Part shown: in pieces, positions 46,191 to 57,844 of the stretch
Numbering within the stretch: position 1 is the first letter of the stretch
How the letters are laid out: every line of letters begins with the position of its first letter
Assembly (NCBI RefSeq): GCF_016086655.4
Contig: NC_052139.2
Location: forward strand, 1,612,001 to 1,676,000
Direction of reading: 5' to 3'
Length of the DNA stretch: 64,000 nucleotides
DNA from: Lepeophtheirus salmonis
Taxonomy: Eukaryota > Arthropoda > Copepoda > Siphonostomatoida > Caligidae
Position numbers and translations under genes: made by a program
Notes under the pieces: model-generated
What the model saw: the letters and a program-made list of their open reading frames with translations, nothing else
Told to the model about the DNA's origin: nothing
The model's database searches: none

Positions 46191-46499
46191 AGTAACTTTA
46201 ATTTCGTGGACCTAATTGGAACTTGGGGCACAATGCACTCTGTGTATAAAGTAGCTGCGAACTTGTTTGTATCAAATATCATTTCCTAGGTCCAAATTTT
46301 CTAGCGTTTTAAGTGCCTGTTATGAAACTGAGCTAGTATTAATAAGAAACGGACACTAATGACTGGGACCAAGACTGATAAAGCTGAACTGAGACCGTAA
46401 CCATAACTGTTAAAATAAAAGAACCGTCACCAATAGAACCACTAAACCTGTACATGGCACAACCTTGCTAAATATCCATTATATTTTATGACATATTTT

Positions 46500-46640
46500 T
46501 ATTTCTAACCTAGAATATTTTACTATCAGAGATTCATAAAAAAGCTTCTTATTCCTTTGAATCTACATTTTATCGCCAAAACTTTAAAGTATACTTCTTA
46601 AATTAATTGTTAATATGTCCACTATTTTAAAATTGATAAG
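46500..46640 (+). repeat. Dispersed AT-rich repeat, family C copy 3 (partial)
   Basis: CTTCTTATTCCTTTGAATCT, ACATTTTATCGCCAAA and AAAGTATACTTCTTAAAT closely follow copy 1; the upstream flank (GATTCATAAAAAAGC) also matches. Confidence 0.5.
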
Positions 46641-48199
46641 TATACTTCTATTTTGGCGTCATTTACTGTTTATTATGCAATTTGTTACTCAATTAAAAAA
46701 TAGCTCTTTATAAATCAAAATCTGTTTTTTGAACATTTGTTTTTTTCCATTAATCAGTTTAACCAAAATATGATTATTTTTTAAAGATAAATTCACCCTT
46801 TATTTGGGGCATTCAATTAATTAATAAATTAATTATAACACAATTAAAAATACATTAAAACAAAATTATATTCAAAAATGATATTGGTAGACGGGTACGT
46901 AAAAAAAAGCTCCAAACTTAAAGCATAAAAATTTGTTTTAAAAAATACACGATAAAATAATAAAATATTTTATTATAATATGTACAAACCAAACTACATT
47001 TGCTAAAATAGCATTGATTTTTCCATGGTCTGTGCCATTAAAAAAGGTTAATAAAACATATTTATCAAGATTAGATTTAAGATTTTCTCTAGCGAAATTT
47101 AAAAACATTTAAAACCAAACATTCCCAGATAAAAATGGTTTGTGATTTCTAATGTTCTGCATAAAAGGCACTCGCCTCTCTTGTTAAAAATAAATATTTT
47201 TATAACTATTTGTTCGGTTTTTTTTTCCTTTTTAATATTGGAATGAGTTATTTCATTTTATTTATACTGATTTAATCATGTAAAAAAAGAAATGAAGTCA
47301 TGATTGATAACTTTGATTACATCATTATAAGTTGACATAAAGTGAATTTATTATACTTTATTCCGAAAAAATATATGAAACTTTTTGCAAAAAAACAACA
47401 ACAAAAACATATAATTTGTATTTAAAATTAAAAGAGTTCATATTGATGTTGCATATCTTTGAGTCGAATATTGAATTAGCAGATGAGTTAAAAAGACAAA
47501 GTGTAAAAACCTTAATTACCACTTGACGTCATGTTAATAATTGTTTACTTTCCAATTTGTAATCAGTTAAACTGCAGCTTTCTGATAATTAAAAAAATAC
47601 ACGTACTTTACATTTTGTCTTTTATAGTGGTAGAATGAAATACAAGCTAAGAATATATAAAAAAATATAAAATCGTAAATATTTTTAAACTGATAATTTG
47701 ACAAGAAATACATATATCCTTAAATTTGAGGATTCCCTCATATGTTATCTTATTTTTGCCTTTTATTTTCAATAGACAAGATGTGCTTCAGATTGATGGT
47801 AAAGCGTAGATGTCAGATCAGATCCTTGTATATGAGAGTTTTGATGTATTAAATTACAAACATTAAATGATTTTACTTTCCCAAAATACATTTAGAAATA
47901 AACTTTATTGACAGTTTATTCTTGATTGATTGGATAAAATAAAATTATAAAACTCAAACTTTAAAAAATGATCTTCTGTGTAGTCCCAATTGTAAATTCT
48001 GCGTTGAGTGTCGCTAAAATATATCAATTGTTGACTTTTGTCAGGTTTGAGTCATTGAGAGCCGTCACATTGTGGTTGTAATGTAGATGTATCTCTGTGT
48101 TAATCCATAAACTCTTCTAGAAACCCACGGTTAGTAAAGTGGGATGTAATTATCCCAATGAAAGATAAAAAAAAACATTATATTTCTCAAAAATATAAA
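46641..48199. other. AT-rich spacer
   Basis: A perfect TGACGTCA at 47524-47531. An acceptor-like TTTTCAATAG at 47775 with GTAAAG 23 bases later is noted but not supported as an exon. Confidence 0.45.
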
Positions 48200-48730
48200 T
48201 TATTTGTTATTACTTTTTAGTATGCTCCTGAAACATTAAACTTGATCATATACAATTCTTTATTTATTTTTATTGCGTTTTGGTTTGGATCTAATAATAT
48301 ATTTATCGATTTTTATTCGAGGTTTAGTTAATTTAATTAACTGTTTTGTTGAAAAAAAATTCCTTTTGATTTCTTGTACTCTTCTTTTCTTTTCTTTTTT
48401 CATTCTGAGGGAGTGTAATATTGTAGCTATCATTATCCATAATTCACGCACCCTCAACAAAGCTGTAACCCAAAATTGGAAAGAAATAATGAACATTTCA
48501 TAGACATATTTACCATCAATAAAAATTTAATCATGGCCATAACAAATTATATCGTTCTGAAACCGAAAACTCATCTTGTTAATATTACATTAAAATTTGG
48601 ATTTATTTTTGTTTGATGTCTTATATTCAAACAAGAATTTTTAAGATTTTAATTGATATTTATAAAAGGAAAATGATACCTCATTTAAAGGAGATGTTCA
48701 TTATAGTTGTTTAAATAGTGAATAAACACG
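48200..48730 (+). repeat. Dispersed AT-rich repeat, family C copy 4 (long)
   Basis: TAGTATGCTCCTGAAACATT, TTCGAGGTTTAGTTAATTTA, CGTTCTGAAACCGAAAACTC and GATTTATTTTTGTTTG match copy 1 in order, extending to an AATAAACACG block near 48720. The overlapping frames at 48260..48503 are products of this repeat. Confidence 0.5.
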
Positions 48731-49059
48731 TTTTATTTTTGGCGTTTACTAACGATGCTATAAAAAGGATGTTTACAAATGCAGGGTAAAAAAGAAATAA
48801 CTACCGTAATATGAAGTAATTTTATGTCAATTTGAGTTATGTTAGAAATTTCCTCAATCTTTACTCGAATTATTCGAATTAATAAAGAAAGGTTGAATGG
48901 AACAAGGTGGAGTGATTTAAAGAAAATTGTCAACTTGAGTAAAATAATGTTGGATTACAGTTCGAAAAGTACTCTAATCCAACACAAATGTTAATATTAC
49001 AATTATTTTACCAGAATTATTTCTGCAATTTACTAATATTTGCTCTTACGTGTAGAGGT
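48731..49059. other. AT-rich spacer
   Basis: Nothing recognisable; frame 48733..48933 has no motif. Confidence 0.4.
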
Positions 49060-49345
49060 ACATAATGACTCACATCGACCACCTTTAGATTCAATAGCAG
49101 ACCCCAACCTGACCTTCACAACCTGAGACTGGCCTTGATGATGAACTTTTCCTGTCAATGTTGACTACTGCATTGATAATGGAATCCCCCAAGGATACAA
49201 GAGTGTTAAGTACACGTTTATTGGCCTCTCTCTCCAAGATGTTACACAAAGTGTAGTCCAGATCAGATCCAGGAAGCTAAGAGGTCATACCTCCATTTTT
49301 TTAAATCGGGTAATCCATTAAATCATCATCAGTTATTAGACCAAA
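49060..49345 (-). pseudogene. mariner/Tc1-type transposase C-terminal fragment
   Basis: Minus strand gives LPGSDLDYTLCNILEREANK, equivalent to the S-P-D-L-N-P-x-D-Y-x-L-W-x-x-LE segment. RVLNTLVSLGDSIINAVVNI and DRKSSSRPVSGCEGQVG follow, the helical C-terminus with its F-R-x-R-V-like end. The catalytic core upstream is missing; the minus-strand frame at 49350..49535 cannot be assigned. It is a different lineage from family A. Confidence 0.6.
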
Positions 49346-51689
49346 ACAATCATGAAAAGAAACGACGTAACTCAATGGACAACACACTCGAAATAAATAT
49401 TTCTCTTGAGCTCAATTTGCGTAGATTCACGCTCGGTTGTTCCCATAAAACGAAATATGCTGAATCTAAATGTATTTCAAAGATTTTTCCATATTCAGAT
49501 GCTTTAAATGTAATAATCCAACTCCTTATGACCAATTAAATGAATATTTAAAAAAAAGATAATTTGTTTTTCAATATTTGTCGACCCATAATACTCCTTA
49601 AGAGCCATGGCATCATTGTAAGCAGTTGATTTGGCAGCTTAGTTTACTCAAAAATCTCTGTGGGCATGCACTTGGCAGGGAGGCACACTAAAATGGCTTC
49701 ACGGCGTTTCTATATAGAAGGAAATATATAGAGGTTGCTATGATATTAAGATCCGAACTTGTTCCTGATTTATACACCACATCCTTTGCATAATATGCAA
49801 AATTAAATATTTAGCAACTTTTGTTTGTTTAATAAAGATTAAAGGATGAACTTATAAAATGAATTAATTAAATAACCTTAAATATGAGGTGAAAGGTGTT
49901 TTCCATTTTTTTTTTTTTTATTGTGTGATATCATATGGAATTGACGCCCATTGTCCTTGAAATACACGTACATACATTGATATGCATAATTTTTTATAAT
50001 AAAATGAGATGACAAGAACTTGATTTATTTTTTTTGCAGAGTGACTTTTATGCGACAGAGCTATTTATCACTTGTATTCTTCCTTAGTTGATTTGATTAG
50101 ATCAATCATTGTGCATACATGGATGGAATGGAATTTGCATGAAAATATTTCTTTCTATCCGTGACTAAACAAATTGATTTATATAAATCAAATGAATTTA
50201 ATTCATAGTTGAGTGAAATCCTTTGAAAATACTTATCTGCAAACTTCACAAAAAAAAAAGAAGTTTATAAAAGAAGGATTTTTTTTGGTTTTTTTTAAAT
50301 AGTTGTGAATGGGATTCTCATGATTATTTCCTGTATTTCTTCTTTCTCAGTGATTTTCTAACTTTAATGTTAATTAACTTTTTTGTTTACCTTGCAATTT
50401 TTGTTATATTCACACAAACAAAATATTTAAATTTTTTAATAAAGTTTTTTGTTCTTTGTAATAACGTTCGTATTATCTTTTGTTACCTATTCATAATTCA
50501 ATGCTTTTCCCTTATTCTAAATTTATAAAAAATATAAGACTACTGACGAAATATTTCTTAATTTTTAGTATTTAATAATGTAGTGTGAGTCAATACAACA
50601 ACATTTGATTATATAATATAGGGCTATATAGTAATATCTTAAGGGCATGCTATTTAGAATAAATGTTTTTACGTTGTCCTAATTGTGTATACATAAATCT
50701 TACAGAACTCATAATAACGTAACTCTATCACTAATATATCTAATGAGTAAATATATGAAAAGTTTCTCAATCGTTTTGGTCTTAAATTTAACAAAAATAA
50801 TTTTTTGGTAGCCAGCTCTCGTTCATTAGTCTGCTATTTTTTTACTAAAATTATCAAAAAAAATTATTGTAATATATTAATCACTAAGCGGAGTAGCAAA
50901 GGAAGACTCCCCTGATCAATAGATGTAACAAGTAGTAGAGGATAGAAACTTTTTAATTCCACTATGGCACTTTTGGGTAATTAATTGAAGAAAGAAATAT
51001 GAAAGATCTGGAAAACAGAAAAAAAGCTGGGAAGTATCAGAGGAAATATGTCATTTGTTGACTGGGATCATTGCGAATAACTAAGAACATTTTACTTCAT
51101 TTTTAAGTAGCTTGAATTGAAGTATGACTTAAATTGTTTGGTTTTTGTTGTAAGGTCGAAAAAGATGTGTTCTTAATTTTTTTGTCAGATCGACATATTA
51201 GTGACTTTCATATGCGTATAATACTTATGGGCCATGTGCCTTACTGAAAAAACTCAGAACAGACTGAAATTATTACTGAATCAGTCTTAAATTAATATAA
51301 TTACCATACTTTTTATTTAATGGAAGATAGTCACATATATCTCCAACAGAGAGGAACATTTCATGAAGAAACCATCTATTATGCTGCACAAAATGTACGA
51401 CTGATCAGTCTCTAATAATAATAAAGAAATTATAAAATCAATATATTGACAATTGGCGATTTTAATTTATTTCTAAAGTGAATGGATACTAATATTTTGT
51501 TCCTTTAGTTTGCATTAAGAAGAATATCTCGTTCATTACTACTTACTGTATCCATCATGAGTTTGTATTTTCATCATATGTTCATTTTATGTAAAACTAG
51601 GTACCATAAAAAATATTGAGAATATATATTGACAGACCATTGGGGCAAATTAACCACTTCATGAAAACACAAGTTCAAAATTCACTTAT
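49346..51689. other. AT-rich spacer
   Basis: No gene in 2.3 kb. An acceptor-like TTTATTTTTTTTGCAG (ending about 50039) precedes a 15-codon open stretch (SDFYATELFITCILP), too short to call. Confidence 0.45.
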
Positions 51690-52149
51690 CTAGGGAGATA
51701 CAAAGGATTGAGCCCTTAATAATATAATGGAAATTTTATGGTGCAATGAAACTACTAAGCTTGCAATAACATTTCTGAAGTGGTCAATTAAGCTCTCTTT
51801 CAAACTAACCTTATACACAAACTGATAAACGTGGTTCTTTATATTCTGAATAATTCTATCAAAAGCAAATAGCCTTGACAAGATCCAAATCCAGAGGGAC
51901 TCTACATTTTTTGAAGAAAAAAGGGACGAACATTCAAAAACGATATGGGACCCTATACTCTTAACCAAACAAAGTTATATTTAGTAAAGAGTAGCCTGGT
52001 ATATTTACTTCACACCGACAGTATTTCACAATTAGTGGAGCTTTTGGAGTTATAATAATGTCTCGTGGACATTTGAATATTTTTAGATTATGAATTATTA
52101 AAAGTCGGCAAAATTCAGAAACGACCCAACTATTTTTTTTTATATTCAA
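51690..52149 (-). pseudogene. Possible Tc1-like transposase C-terminal relic
   Basis: Two adjoining minus-strand frames. The lower one (51968..51690) contains SLWIWILSR and ESLIDHFRNVIASLVVSLHH followed by KI. This recalls the Tc1 end, in which E-N-L-W is followed by an I-P-x-x-x-x-x-x-L-I-x-S-M-x-x-R block. The upper one (52149..51961) has KYCRCEVNIPGYSLL near the place of the W-P-x-x-S-P-D-L segment. Similarity is weak and the acidic residues are gone. Confidence 0.3.
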
Positions 52150-53060
52150 TGAGGTGTGGCAGTATGTATCTTGTTCATTAAACTAGTTATTTAAAAAAAA
52201 CTCAAAATCACTTTTACAGCACTCTCTTTGTGAATAACATCAACCTATATTTTATGTGAAATAATATTGTAATTCAGGGAGTTTCGTTATTTTGCTGGAA
52301 GACGACGCTATTCTCTTTCACTTTGTTATTTACTTATCCCAGTTTGTAAAAACTCATATCTCATGGTTTTACTAATTAACTAATGGCAGATTACAAATTT
52401 TTTTAATACTCAAAGTTGGATTGGGTCTTCTGACTAATATACATTTTTATACAGGTTCTCATATGGCAAATAGGCAATTTTAGGAATATATAAAACTGCA
52501 ACGTCGCGCAGTTCCTGTACAAAAAACTTTCTATGTGCACTGTTTAATTTATTAAAATGATCATTTTGATTAGCAAAATGGCTCTATCAGAATTATACTA
52601 AATATATATAAAATCTTTAAATTATAATGTTAAAAAGTGAGTCACTGCTAAAATAAAATATTCTGTGATAAATGTGAAAAAAATGTATGATGGATTTGAT
52701 GTTGGAAATCCTTCTTTTATGAAACATTCTATTAGTTTTAATAAACAGAAATGATAAAATAACCATTTGTTTGGCAAAAGAAATAGTCAATGTACATTCT
52801 GGTTGATTCAGAAATATAGTAATATTCGTTTTAACATTATTAAATCGAGAGTGCAAGTAGTTGTGTACACAGATGGAAGGTCAATGTATTTTCCAGAGAC
52901 AGCAGGGTCTTAATGAAAGCAGTTTAGTGGGGAAAATACTCTGGAATACGTCTTGTGAACTGAATGCAACTATGTGACAAGGCTTTTCCCCTATGGGGTT
53001 CAGAACAAGGGCAAACTCTTTCAATGAGAATTTGATAGAGATTCAAAAAATTATATAATT
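52150..53060. other. Spacer
   Basis: 52865-53035 is noticeably richer in G+C and may be an old coding relic, but no motif can be named. Frame 52617..52856 looks spurious. Confidence 0.35.
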
Positions 53061-53560
53061 CTGGTATGATAAAAAAAATTAACGTTGTTACCCTGACATT
53101 TGAAGAATGTGACTGCAGGTGAACTTAGCTGCAATAACTTTTCAAAAGAATAGTATTAATAAGCTATGACAGGAATAAAATTTAGTGAAGCCCCTCTTGG
53201 TATATTTCAATAACATGTATAAGATGGAATTACTCAGACTTCGATCCTTATTTATACTATGAGTGAGTCCAACAAAGAATTACACTAATACTTACCCAAC
53301 AAATCATGTGGGGCACTCGCTATCTCTCATAAGCAGCTTAGCTATCATAACGTTTAATAAAATAAACTGCTACTAGCTATGAAATAACATAAATAGAGAC
53401 AAATCAAATTTTGCACCTAGCTATGATATAGACTGGAATTATTCCATGTTAATCATTTAGTCTACTTAGAGTCCAACTATATATTGTCTTCTCTTTAATA
53501 ATAGAACAATAATGATGATATCTTTGGCTATTACAAATTGATGTTCAAATTACAATTGCA
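53061..53560 (-). repeat. Dispersed MITE-like repeat, AGCTTAGCTG-core family, copy 11
   Basis: Left end CTGGTATGATAAAAAAAATT, then TGTTACCCTGACATTTGAAG, AACTTAGCTGCAATAAC, ACTTCGATCCTTATTTA, GCAGCTTAGCTATCATAACG and AATAATGATGATATC. Two AGCTTAGCT cores about 200 bases apart suggest two overlapping or partly duplicated copies. Confidence 0.55.
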
Positions 53561-54069
53561 AAGAGAGTACAATATTCAAATTTCATATTTTTTATTATTT
53601 GATTAACAGTTAATCAAGCAGTAATGCAAGATAAACCACTCCGAAGGAAGTTTAACACAAAGAACATATTTGGTCAATTCTACATCCAAACACTTTGTTT
53701 AAAAATAATAACTGCAGTCTGTAAGAAAGACTTTTTACCTACGTTTGTCATAGTATTAATTTGAATTTACACATATATTGGACTTGTACGCGTCACATTG
53801 TCTTTGGAATGAACAATTGCTTACTAAAAAAACTTTAAAACTATAATTTAAAAACCAAGGCATTATTGTTTGCAAAATGAAAATTTTCTGTTGCTTAGAA
53901 CGTTTCTTGTTTGTAGGTGATAAAATGAAAGGAATATATACATTTGTAAACACGTTAATAACTGTTGATCTCCTAAAATTGAATGTACAAAAAAGGTAAG
54001 CAAATCATCAAATTTTTATAGTACGTATCAAGAGAATATTTTTATGGAAACCCAAACTGATACTATCAA
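53561..54069. other. AT-rich spacer
   Basis: Frame 53756..53953 has no motif; no gene. Confidence 0.4.
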
Positions 54070-54440
54070 ACATTATTCTTTAAAATGTGCAGCTTCTGTA
54101 GACACCATAGGCATCAATCTGGGCCTGAACGCTTTGCACACTATGAAAATGTATTCCTTATGAAGGGAGGCCTTCAGAAAATAAACAGTTCAGTGGGGGA
54201 CTTTACAGGCCTTGTTATCCATGAACCCCAATGTTTGATAATCCTATGGTGAGTAGTCCATTGATAAGGGGGCTACAAAATAGAAGGCCATAAATTTGTG
54301 AGGGTTTTCTTGCCACAAATATGAACTATTATGAGCATATGCCCAGGTCTGAGTTTTGTCACCAACAGTTATCCCCTTCAAGATATTTGGCATCCAAAAC
54401 AGCCTCTTGCATTACCTCCCTATACTATTCGGCTTCAATT
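54070..54440 (-). pseudogene. mariner transposase C-terminal relic
   Basis: Minus strand reads FVAPLSMDYSP, then DYQTLGFMDNKACKVPH, VYFLKASLHKEYIF and IVCKAFRPRLMPMVSTEAAH. These are successively the P-x-S-x-D-L-S-P-x-D-Y-x-x-W-G segment (Trp lost), the K-A-C-K-x-P-H block, and the V-C-K-A-F-R-P-R-L C-terminus. Upstream (54330-54440) an EVMQEAVLDAKYLEGDNCW piece may come from just before the second catalytic aspartate. It is closely related in its C-terminus to the relic at 62740..63003 but lies on the opposite strand. Confidence 0.65.
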
Positions 54441-54539
54441 TTAAAGATCACTCTAGTCATTATAGTCATAAAAGGTAATCGATACCAAAATATACAGTTC
54501 TCAAATCATACAGAAAAAAAATTGGAAACTTAATTAGTT

Positions 54540-55340
54540 ACTATTAGATCTAACCAAAGTCAATGAGGAAATCGTTGAGACCATGGTATGCAATGAGAAA
54601 ACAGGATGCAAAGTCTTCTATGAAGTACAAAAGATGTTTTCCAAAAAGATCAACGCTATACTCAGATAAGCTGGAGCCGAAAAGCCGTCAATAGGAATAG
54701 GAAAATTAATATCATGTAAAATATAAATATAGAAGACGTTTCGGATCGTGAAAAGAAATTCAAACTGGATCAAATCTTTCGAGATTCTGACCTAACATTT
54801 AGAACCAGATTAAAAATGAACAACATCAAAGACTTTTCTAAATCAAGGCTGCAATATAGTATGATTGAGAAAAAAAAGAAATAAAAATAAAAATGCAAAG
54901 TCTCTACCAAATTGAAGACCTCTTACTATTACTATTACTCTTACCTTTTACTCTTACTATGGAAACTGCCTTTACAAGATTTTTACATCAATTATTTTAA
55001 ATCACATGAACAACGTCTTGGATAAAATTTTAGACAAATCTCTGTATAGTTTCTTAAAACATAAGCTAATGGACTGCATTCCTTTCACACTACGAACGTG
55101 TATAAAAAGTTACCAAGAGCTATCGTGAATGTCCGTGTATTTTGGAAAGGCCTATAATACTTTATCACATGAATAAATTATCAAAACGCTGTACAGAAAG
55201 GGTTTTGGAGACTATTCATTCGAATGGTTGGCGTAACTTTATCAAGAATAGAACAACCATAAGATTTGAAAAAAAAATGTAGTTATTTTTAGAAGGAAAG
55301 GGACGTCCGCCACTATTTCATTTATAAAGTGATCGGCGAC
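54540..55340 (+). pseudogene. LINE reverse transcriptase relic
   Basis: Plus-strand pieces follow the order of a non-LTR reverse transcriptase: NNIKDFSKSRLQYSMI near 54830, and MNNVLDKILDKSLYSFLKHK followed by CIPFTLRTCIKSYQELS near 55007-55125, the thumb-side helix preceding motif A. FGKAYNTLSHE and IIKTLYRKGFGDYSFEWL near 55143-55230 correspond to the motif A block (F-x-K-A-Y-D-T-L-x-H, with Asp changed to Asn). Stops and shifts are frequent. A (TTACTA)-type microsatellite (54921-54960) interrupts it. The YADD and zinc-finger parts are absent; the C-terminal relic at 24390 could come from the same family. Confidence 0.6.
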
Positions 55341-56754
55341 CTAAACTTTTAGTTTTTTTGGTTTTTTTTAGTTTTATTGTACAAATTATTGCAATTAAGA
55401 ATACAGTTTATAAAACAATTTCCATAATTGCTATTAACCCAACATCTATTACAAGTAGTAATGGCCTTATTGAACTCTAATTGGAGTGGTACAATTTTTT
55501 TACACCCACTGTCTACTGGCATTTTTTCTTCTAATGAATAGAGTACTGAATGATTACAGATTATAATAATGTGGAGCTTTTAAAAATCAATAGCCAATTG
55601 GTCAGTTTTAAATTTACACACCTCAAAAACAGGGGACGCATTATGAAAGCATTTAAAAATAATTCACAATAATTCTGTCAAGGTAATTTTTCATTGTGAG
55701 TGGACACTAATTCTGGTACATCCCGTATACTTGTTTTTAACATGTAAGAATACAAATGTCTCATGTATTTTAAATACTTTATACATATTTCCTTATGTTT
55801 TTCCATATTCTAAAGACTACTCCTGACTAAGGAAGAAGACAAAATGTATTACTAATGAATATTGAAAATACTTGTATCTATTCATGTACGTATCTATATA
55901 TGTATGTATACTATAAAGGAAATCGATATTTCAGTATACATACAACCATTTACTGTTGTTCTTTGTTCCAAGACTAGTATATGTATATAAATGTTTATAT
56001 TCGTAAAAAGAGATACAAATCGGATGAAAAAATAAAATTAAAATTATCTATCTTAATAAAGAATAAGAGTAGTTCATGATACCATATATATATATATATA
56101 TATCTACATAGGAATAGTCAGTTAATTGAATTTCGAAATCATTTCTTTTCTTTTTTACCAAAAGCTCCCTGCATTGATTTTTCTTTATGTATGTATATAA
56201 ATAGATTTTTGACATGAGGCATAATAACAAGAGATATTTCTGAAAGAGAAAATCAATATTGATTCTTTCATTAATATATTAAATACTAGCTATAGCATTC
56301 AGGATTTCCCGGATTAATTATACATCGGCTAAAATACATATTTTGCTTTAATAATCTAGAGGTTAACTCCACAAGTAATATCAATCTTATTTAGCGTTTT
56401 TCATGAGCAAACAAGATTGAAAGAATGATAACACTATCCAACGGCAAAAAATGTTATAAAGCCAGTATGTGCTCAGTTTAATAGAATTTGATCTCCCCGT
56501 TATAAATATGGGCTTATTTTTTCTCTGCTAGCCTTGTGATCTTCAGAAAAAGGCCATTTATATTTTGTTATTTTTGGCTATTTTTGAGGTTCAAGGCTAT
56601 TTTCAGCCCTTTGTGTTGAAAATAAAGATAAATTATTTTAACATAGATTAAAGCCGAATATAGAAAAATTTTAAAACCATTTTTAAAATGTATATATCTT
56701 GCTTATATCCTCTGCTGCCCCTTGGTGTGGAAATAGAACTTTATATCCTCCCAT
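55341..56754. other. AT-rich spacer with a repeat and a (TA)n tract
   Basis: 55553..55625 is the partner of the repeat at 18583. A long (TA)n microsatellite lies at 56084-56103. Frame 56048..56230 runs through it and is spurious. Confidence 0.45.
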
Positions 56755-57060
56755 TTGTCATCCTGCCCAGCTTGAAAAGATCTGCTATAATCTTATGACC
56801 AATTACCAGTCACTCCCCCGTAGCCCCAATCTTAATCTGATACATTATTATGTCTGAAGCTACCTTGAGGGATACACTAATAGACGTCTCCACACGACTA
56901 GGACAAGTCTGGTTGTCACCATCAAGAAGCACTTCAATCTATTCCAAGGGACCTCATAATAAAGGTTTCAGCTTCAGAGGCTGTAGCGAGACTGATGACA
57001 ATTGCATCAAGGAAGCCTCAAGAACCATGATTGAAAATGACTCTGTTTTATCTTTAAAAT
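56755..57060 (+). pseudogene. mariner transposase C-terminal relic
   Basis: Combining two frames, the plus strand gives the S-P-x-x-P-N-L-N-L-x-x-Y-Y-V segment (56815-56850), SYLEGYTNRRLHTTRTSLVV, and TIKKHFNLFQGTS, equivalent to the mariner W-x-x-LE-x-x-x-x-x-x-H-x-x-x-x-SL-x-x-x-I region. A shifted, decayed C-terminal stretch follows. The 70-codon ATG frame at 56850..57062 is the frame-shifted product of this relic, not a gene. Confidence 0.55.
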
Positions 57061-57559
57061 AAAAGTATTAAAAATTACGGAGATTATGTTTGGTTTTTTT
57101 TGTAAATGCAATAGAGAGTACGAATTTTCATCTTTGATCCCTCCACATAAGAACCCAACAAAAAAAAACATACAGAAACGGTGCTTTTGTCAGGATTACC
57201 ACGTTAATTTTTGCTTTCTTAATTTTTACATACCGGCAGATCGTATTTTACACAAGTCTTTTTATCCCCGCACTCTGATTTAGTACCAAAGTCTCTAGGG
57301 CCAATCTATATGTGAGACGGAGAGTAGTTTTCCAAATCTGTGAAGTAAATCCCCTTCTCCTGTTGATGAACCTCATTTCATAACTTTAGTTGTATAAAAT
57401 ATGACTTTAACGTGTACAAAATTATTTCCCAATAGGCAATTTAAAGATTTTTTTTTTATTTCCGACGCTGTATTCATTATTATTTATTATTGACAGCAGA
57501 AAATCTAATTTTAAAGTAATCATTTTTGCGCGTGCTCATGAATGACGAAGAGCAACACT
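57061..57559. other. Spacer
   Basis: The frame 57086..57283 has several Cys but no recognisable pattern. No gene called. Confidence 0.35.
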
Positions 57560-57775
57560 CAAGATTAGTTCAGGAGTAATAAGTGCAAGTCTTTGTTGGA
57601 ATCTGAGTAGAATTGAGTATCGCCAACGGAGTAATTACTGCATATATCCTTCAAAGATTTGTGTTTATTTCCGTGCTCTTATAGTTGTATTTAGCAGATA
57701 TGATTATAAGTCATGACAGGTAAGCTGTATCCTTCAAAACATAATACAAAGTGTCTCGACTTCCTAGTCATTTTT
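57560..57775 (+). repeat. Dispersed MITE-like repeat, AGCTTAGCTG-core family, copy 12
   Basis: GGAATCTGAGTAGAATTGAG, GTTTATTTCCGTGCTCTTAT, TCATGACAGGTAAGCTG and CCTTCAAAACATAATACAAA follow the forward order. The GTAAGC inside it is part of the repeat and should not be read as a splice donor. Confidence 0.55.
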
Positions 57776-57818
57776 CGGTTCCTTTTTTATACGTACCTGT
57801 AATGTTTAGAATTTACAA

Positions 57819-57844
57819 CTCTCTCTCTCTCTATATATATATAT
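57819..57844. repeat. (CT)n(AT)n compound microsatellite
   Basis: A CT dinucleotide run passes directly into an AT run. Other AT microsatellites are listed under the spacers. Confidence 0.9.

Noticed and set aside
47776..47798. 23-base microexon between TTTTCAATAG and GTAAAG
   Set aside because: The donor is weak, the length is tiny and nothing else supports it.
50040..50090. Terminal exon after TTTTTTTTGCAG with 15 open codons
   Set aside because: Too short to separate from chance, with no homology I can name.
56850..57062. 70-codon ATG frame as a possible small gene
   Set aside because: It is a frameshifted reading of a mariner C-terminal relic legible in the neighbouring frames.
57715..57727. 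ACAG/GTAAGC as a splice donor
   Set aside because: It is the AGCTG core of a dispersed repeat copy, with the same context as the other copies.
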